A stretch of DNA of 22,226 bases, from positions 1-22,226 of the forward strand of contig JAPMOS010000374.1 in NCBI GenBank assembly GCA_027972325.1. The letters run 5' to 3'. A program made the translations under genes and the position numbers. This document shows, one piece after another, positions 16,939 to 22,226 of this stretch. Origin of the DNA: Paratrimastix pyriformis (lineage: Eukaryota; Preaxostyla; Paratrimastigidae). The notes below the pieces were generated by a model. That model searched no databases. It was not told where the DNA came from and saw only the letters and a list, made by a program, of their open reading frames with translations. Position 1 is the first letter of the stretch; each line of letters starts with the position of its first letter.

Positions 16939-17109
16939 ATGAATTGTGATAAGCATCCAGTTAAGATTGATAGGGCGCTATTTGAACTCCTACAGGAGTT
17001 GATTAAGCTTCATGGTGATGAATATTTCACTGTTACAATAACTAAGAAGAAAGGAGATGAGAGTGACGATTCCACAACAATAGTGTATGAAAATGAATAT
17101 TTCCATTAA
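16939..17109 (+). CDS. Small 56-residue ORF at the integrase end
   Basis: ATG at 16939 directly follows the terminal-repeat promoter motif and the frame runs to TAA at 17107-17109. The protein starts MNCDKHPVKIDRALFELLQE, a likely helix, and then strands (EYFTVTITKKKGDES, TTIVYENEYFH). It is small, acidic to neutral, and has no family I know. It sits where the ssDNA-binding-like gene sits at the other end and ends in an interlocked TTAA stop with the integrase. This placement and the promoter are the main evidence that it is real. Confidence 0.5.
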   Translation: MNCDKHPVKIDRALFELLQELIKLHGDEYFTVTITKKKGDESDDSTTIVYENEYFH

Positions 17110-18140
17110 CGGAGCTTCATATCATGCATTATATTATCTGTGTCAATACCTTCTCGAGTCAGTCTTCGTTTGACGAGTCTTTTCTTCTTTGTGTCATCAA
17201 TCTTCTTGACAGCTTTTTCAGTGCTCTCCTTCTCGATGATTTCACCAACCTTCTTCAACTCATATTGTTTGTAGTGTTTTTTCAACAGTTCTCCAGACTT
17301 CAGGTTCTTGAGAACATACTTTTTACCATCGAATGAGTCAATGATATAGACAGCGAGAGAATACTTTACTTCATCACCTTTAGCGAATGCTTTGAGCTTT
17401 CGAACAGCACGAACATGGTCACCAATATTATAAATACGTTCTATTTGAGTGACTGATTGTTTGTTTGTATCATGGTTGTTGAACACATTATAAGGTGTTG
17501 CTTTAATGGTTCTGTGGTAATCATTGTTGTAAGAAGATACCAAATCAGGAAGAACTTTAGTCCAATCGGAGTCACCAGAAGAGAGACGCCAACGTTGTAG
17601 TTTGAGAGCAATTGTACGATTGAATCGTTCAACAATACTATTCTTATTGATTTCTTCAGGGTCACTGAAATGAGCCACAACATGATTATCAGTCATCCAT
17701 TTGACATATTGTTTAGCTTGGAATTCATTGTCACAGTTGATGTTTTCAGGAGTACCTTTTAAGTCATCATGGAAGATACTTTTAATTGCTTTGAGAACCT
17801 CAGTGGGCTTTCTTGTTTTAAGTGGACGACAGGCAGCATAACGAGAGTACACATCAATAACACAGAGGATGTTCTCGAATCCAGTTCTCGTCTTAAAACG
17901 ATCATAGATGATGATATCCATCTGAACACATGCGAGAGCAGTATGAGCCACAATCGTGTTGAACTTTTTGGGTTTTCTATCTTCTTTCATGATTTGATAA
18001 TCAGGTGTCTTATTTAGCACGTTTTGGACAGCATCTAAGGTGATTTTCTTGTCATCTTGTTTGAGTTTTCGATACAATTTAGGAGCAGAAACAAAGCCCG
18101 TTTTAGGATTGCTATAAGCATTTTGAATGGTCTTTTCCAT
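17106..18140 (-). CDS. Polinton rve-type integrase
   Basis: A 344-residue protein that looks whole, with ATG at 18140. A short helical N-terminal domain (SAPKLYRKLKQDDKKITL) precedes the RNase H-fold core: Asp75 in VQMDIIIYD, Asp137 in NINCDNEF and Glu171 in NSIVERFNRT, so the D-D-E triad has 33 residues between the last two. After it come SYNNDYHRTIKATPYNVF, typical of the family, and an SH3-like barrel (YNIGDHVRAVRKLKAFAKG to KKHYKQYELKKV). The end is Lys/Arg-rich. The enzyme joins the element's ends to host DNA and normally makes a 6-bp target duplication. It is transcribed toward the terminal repeat, as usual in Polintons. Confidence 0.93.
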   Translation of the reverse strand: MEKTIQNAYSNPKTGFVSAPKLYRKLKQDDKKITLDAVQNVLNKTPDYQIMKEDRKPKKFNTIVAHTALACVQMDIIIYDRFKTRTGFENILCVIDVYSRYAACRPLKTRKPTEVLKAIKSIFHDDLKGTPENINCDNEFQAKQYVKWMTDNHVVAHFSDPEEINKNSIVERFNRTIALKLQRWRLSSGDSDWTKVLPDLVSSYNNDYHRTIKATPYNVFNNHDTNKQSVTQIERIYNIGDHVRAVRKLKAFAKGDEVKYSLAVYIIDSFDGKKYVLKNLKSGELLKKHYKQYELKKVGEIIEKESTEKAVKKIDDTKKKRLVKRRLTREGIDTDNIMHDMKLR

Positions 18141-18241
18141 TAGTATAATGAAGTTATAAAATTAAAAGTGACTTAGAGAAACCTTAAATTTATAGATTAA
18201 TAAAATATTATGAAAAAATTTTATCTCACACTACTATAGAC
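18141..18241. promoter_or_regulatory. Divergent control region between integrase and polymerase
   Basis: About 100 AT-rich bases separate the two starts. On the plus side AATTTTATCTCACACTACTATAGAC precedes the ATG at 18242 and resembles the capsid upstream region. On the integrase side a TATAA-like stretch (TTTTATAACTTCATTATACT) is present. Confidence 0.35.
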
Positions 18242-21200
18242 ATGACAACTAAAACCGCAAATCCATTTGTTGCATTTGATGGACTCTCAGATGAAGAGGC
18301 GAAGAAGTTGTTCGAAGAATACATAAATAAACGGCAGGCAACGTCACCAAAACAGGAAAAGAAGGAAAGAAAGAAAAGAAAGAAGTGAAGATTGCACAAG
18401 AAGAAGTTATTGATGTAGATGCCTTATCAACAAAAGGAGCAGAAAACGTCGAAGATGAGTTTGGAAAAATAGCACAATATGAAGTGGTAGAATGCAAAAA
18501 GCTATGAAAGGTTTCATGAAGAACTATTCTATTATGAACCATGGAAAGATCGAGGCAACTGACTACAAACAAAGTGTCGAGAGGTGTTTTGTGGACACTG
18601 AAGGAATGATAAAAAGATATTATATGAAGAGATGAAGGGAGGACAGTTCAAACTGAACATCGTGTTGAAATGTCAGTTCACCAAAGAAGACAAGTCAATG
18701 TATGGACACTTTTCATCAGGCAGCATTCGAATTCTCGGTAAGAAAGACATTGAAGAAGGAATTGGGAATGCAGTGTCGAGAATCCAAGAGCTCGTGGACA
18801 ATTTTGTTAACAATGGAAGTGCATGGGTCCTAAAACGTATTGAGAATGTGTTTTGAATGTAGCCTCATACAAGCCAATGCGTGGAAGCAGTTACATTGAA
18901 TTACCAGAGGTATTGAACCAGAAGAAAGCATTGATAAATATTCAGAATGATGACAATGAGTGTTTTAAATGGAGTGTTTTAGCAACATTGCATCCAGTTG
19001 ATGTGCATCCGGAGAGAGTGAAGCAATACATGAAGTATGACAATGAGCTCGACTTTAAGGGCATTCATTTTCCAATGGAAATTGACAGTATACCACGATT
19101 TGAAGCTAAAAATAACATAGCCATCAATGTGATCGAGCATCATATCACAACAAAAAGGTTAAGAAGGAGAAGAAGACATCAGTTGTCTTCAATCCATTGT
19201 ATGTCTCACCAATTTGGAATACGGCTAAAACAGTAGTCAATATGCTACGTATAACAGAGCTCGATGAGAATACAGAGGTGATGAAAGGAGAAGGATGTGA
19301 GAAGACAGAAACCAACTCACATTATGTGTTGATTAAAGATTTGTCTCGTCTCTTAAGTTCAAGCCAGAACAGTCACAATGGAAAAAAGTATTTTTGTCTG
19401 AACTGTATGCATGGATTTTGGAATGAAAGCCTGTTGCAAAGGCATAAACCAGTGTGCTATGAGCATGAATGTTGTCAAGCATGGTTACCAATAGAAGAAG
19501 ATGCTCATGTCGAATTCAAGCATATATCAAAATCAGTGAAGCAACCTTTTGCGATTTATGCAGATTTCGAAGCACTCACAACACCAATTGATGATGATGA
19601 CGATGAGAAAAAAATAAAAGCAGCATATCAGCACCATAATGTGTGTTCATATGCATACAAAGTTGTCAGTAATTATCCAGAGTTTGAGAGACCAATACAA
19701 TTGTATCGTGGTGAAGGAGCAGTTGAGCATTTCTTAAAATCCATCATCGAAGAGCGTAAAACGATACTGAAGATAGTCAAAAGGAACTGTGAGATGAACT
19801 TATCGAAGGAACAACAAAAGAGTTTGATAAAGCCACTGTGTGTCATATTTGTGGACGAGAGATTGAAGATGAATCAGATAAAGTGAGAGACCATGATCAT
19901 ATTACGGGTGAATATCGAGGGGCAGCACATAATGGATGTAACTTATTATTCAGTCTGAAGAATTACAAGGTACCAGTTTTCTTTCACAATCTAAAGGGTT
20001 ATGATTCTCACCTCTTAATGCAAGAAATAGGGAACTTTAGTGAGAAAATTACATGCTTAGCATTGACTGAAGAGAAGTATCTGTCGTTCTCGATGGATGG
20101 AAATATAGAGTTCAAAGACAGTTTTGCATTCATGACAGAATCATTGGATAAATTATCAGAGAACTTAGGGAAGAACAACTACGATGATTTTATCAGAACA
20201 AAAGCAGATTGGGAAGGAATCAGTGAAGAGAACCTGAAACTTTTATGCCAGAAGGGTGTTTATCCATATGACTATTTGAACACAATGGAGAAGTTCGATG
20301 AGACTGAATTGCCACCAAAGGAAGCATTTTACAGTAAACTAAACGATAAAGCCATATCTGATGAAGATTATGCACATGCACAGACAGTATGGAACACATT
20401 TGAATGTGAAACGTTAGGTGATTATCATGACATATACCTTAAAACTGATGTGTTACTATTAGCAGATGTCTTCGAAAAGTTTCGTAGCATGTGTATAAAA
20501 AATTACGGGCTCGATCCGGTATGTTACGTGTCATTACCAGCAATGTCATGGGATGCGGCACTGAAGCGTTCGAAGGTGGAGTTAGACTTATTTAATGACA
20601 CACAAATGGACATGCATTTGTTTATTGAGAAGGGTATTCGAGGAGGGATTTCAATGATAACGAACAGATATTGTCAAGCCAACAACAAGTACATGAAGAC
20701 ATACAACAAAGAGGGCAAAACGGTGTACATTCTGTATCTCGATGCTAACAACCTTTACGGCAAAGCAATGAGTTATAGACTACCAACGACTGATTTTCAA
20801 TGGGAAAAGAACGTAAGCAAGTTCACGAAGAGCAAGATAATGTCATTAGACAAGAATGGAGATAGAGGCTACATATTAGAAGTGGATTTATCATATCCAA
20901 AGAACTACATGACATGCACAATGATTATCCATTAGCACCATGCAAGAAGGTTGTAGAAGATGAAAAGTTATCTGAATACCAGAAGTTGTTGAAGACGAAT
21001 TTAAGCCTAAAGCAGGCAAAAGTTGAGAAGTTGATTTGTGATTTTGAAGACAAGACTGATTATGTTGTGCATTATCGTGCACTCCAGCTATATTTGAGTT
21101 TAGGAATGGAACTGAAAGCAGTCAAAAGAGTGATGAGTTTTAAACAAGATGATTGGTTAGAAGACTACATAGGATTCAATACCAACGAGCGTTCAAAAAC

Positions 21201-22226
21201 AAAGAATGAATTCGAGAAGGCACTATTCAAATTAGCCAACAATGCAGTCTTTGGAAAAACCATGCAGAACAATCGTTCTCACATCAACTTTACACTAACA
21301 TCCAGTGAGGAGAAGGCACGTAAGCTCGTAGCCAAGCCAAATTATGAGAAGACAGTGATATTTGGAGATAAACTCGTAGGCATACATGCAAGACAGACAT
21401 CAGTCAAATTGAACATGCCAATAGCAGTTGGGCAATCAATATTAGACTTATCCAAGATGCACATGTATGACTTTTACTACAACACACTCAAAGCAAAGTA
21501 TGGAGACAAAGTCAAATTGCTATTCACAGATACTGACAGTTTATGTGTTGCAGTGGAGACAGAAGACATATATGAAGATATGAAAGAATTTGAAGACGAA
21601 CTCGATACATCCAATTATCCAGAGGACAATGCGCTATTCAGCGAAAAGAACATTGCCAAGATTGGAAAGTTCAAGGATGAAGCCAAAGGCAAGCAAATCA
21701 TAGAGTTCTGTGGATTACGTTCGAAGATGTATTCATATGTCATAGAAGGTGATGAAGAGAAGCATGCCAAATGCAAAGGTGTGAAGAAGTCAGCAATTAA
21801 ACAGGAATTATCACACAAAGGTTCATGGACTGTTTGAACTCAGAATGTCTGAAGCCAAAACGCAAACAGAATGATGAAGAGATTGATGAAGAGATTGACG
21901 AAGAGATGAAGAAAAAGAATGAAGAGATGGAGAAAAGAATGATGAAGAGATTGATAAGGCACATCCTAAGGTGAAGTTCTGTGCAATTCAAAGCAAATAT
22001 CACCAACTCTATGCAGTATCAGTGAACAAGTTTGCATTGTGCTCTTATGATGATAAAAGGTATCTCAGAAACAAGACTGATAGTTACGCTTATGGGCATT
22101 ATCCGTTGCATTACCAGTTAAAATGGAGCAATCGAAGACTAAGTGAAATTTTATCAGCGTTCATTATTATGGAACCATATCAACAGTCAACATTTGACAA
22201 GATGAATGCTAAACAATCAATTGAAC
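18242..22226 (+). pseudogene. Protein-primed family B DNA polymerase locus, broken, reaches the window end
   Basis: The locus begins MTTKTANPFVAFDGLSDEEA, continues with the usual Polinton N-terminal region (GSSYIELP, INIQNDDNECFKWSVLA), a zinc finger (YFCLNCMHGF... H...C, about 19390-19460), the exonuclease I motif YADFEAL (about 19556), an HNH-like Cys/His region (CHICGR... RDHDHITGEYRGAAHNGCN, about 19838-19945), exonuclease II (HNLKGYDSH, about 19985), the TPR-like region (IYLKTDVLLLADVFEKF), and the polymerase motifs DANNLYG (about 20740), KLANNAVFGK (about 21225) and TDTDS (about 21525). The C-terminal YDDKRYL...YGHY block lies at about 22045-22105. Relatives copy the element from a protein primer. 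About six breaks are present, though most motifs are readable. Confidence 0.9.

Larger units (their letters stand above)
16058..22226 (+). mobile_element. Polinton/Maverick, integrase-polymerase half (block B), runs off the window
   Basis: It starts with terminal-repeat copy B and carries the two genes that define Polintons: an rve integrase on the minus strand and a protein-primed family B polymerase on the plus strand. The integrase looks whole. The polymerase locus is broken in several places. The near identity of the terminal repeats with copy A argues for a recent common origin. The far end is not visible. Confidence 0.88.

Overview
The window is eukaryotic DNA carrying Polinton/Maverick (virus-like DNA transposon) sequence. 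Bases 1-2434 look like host chromosome: GC-richer, with simple and minisatellite repeats, pieces of open frame that resemble exons, and no compact gene layout. From 2435 onward the DNA is AT-rich and packed with virus-type genes on both strands. I cannot name the host.

The virus-like part has two blocks. Each starts with a nearly identical copy, in the same orientation, of a long terminal repeat that begins AGTAGTTATAAAAGG (2435 and 16058). Block A (2435-16057) is the structural half of a Polinton: an ssDNA-binding-like protein, a long fibre protein with a C-terminal S74 self-cleaving chaperone, two loci for small membrane or acidic proteins, an A32-type packaging ATPase, a double jelly-roll major capsid protein, a membrane-anchored virion-type protein, an unknown 305-residue protein and a VLTF3-like late transcription factor. 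Block B (16058 to the window end) is the replication and integration half: a 56-residue protein, an rve-type integrase and a protein-primed family B DNA polymerase that runs to or near the window edge. In an ordinary Polinton the two terminal repeats are inverted and the two halves lie in one element. Here the repeats are direct, so the window shows either an inversion of one half, or two elements next to or inside each other.

The integrase, capsid protein, ssDNA-binding-like protein, 305-residue protein and VLTF3-like protein look whole. The fibre, ATPase, polymerase and several small loci are broken. The fibre gene is also interrupted by a 1.46-kb GC-rich retroposed insert (6172-7628) with a 10-bp target-site duplication, a UUCG hairpin and a TG/AC microsatellite tail. 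The two terminal-repeat cores are roughly 98-99% identical by eye, which suggests a young element.

A shared AT-rich motif (TCTATAG or TCTATTG followed by TATA) lies just upstream of many element genes, including inside both terminal repeats. This suggests one virus-style promoter system, for which the VLTF3-like protein is a candidate partner. No adenovirus-type maturation protease and no clear penton protein were recognised.
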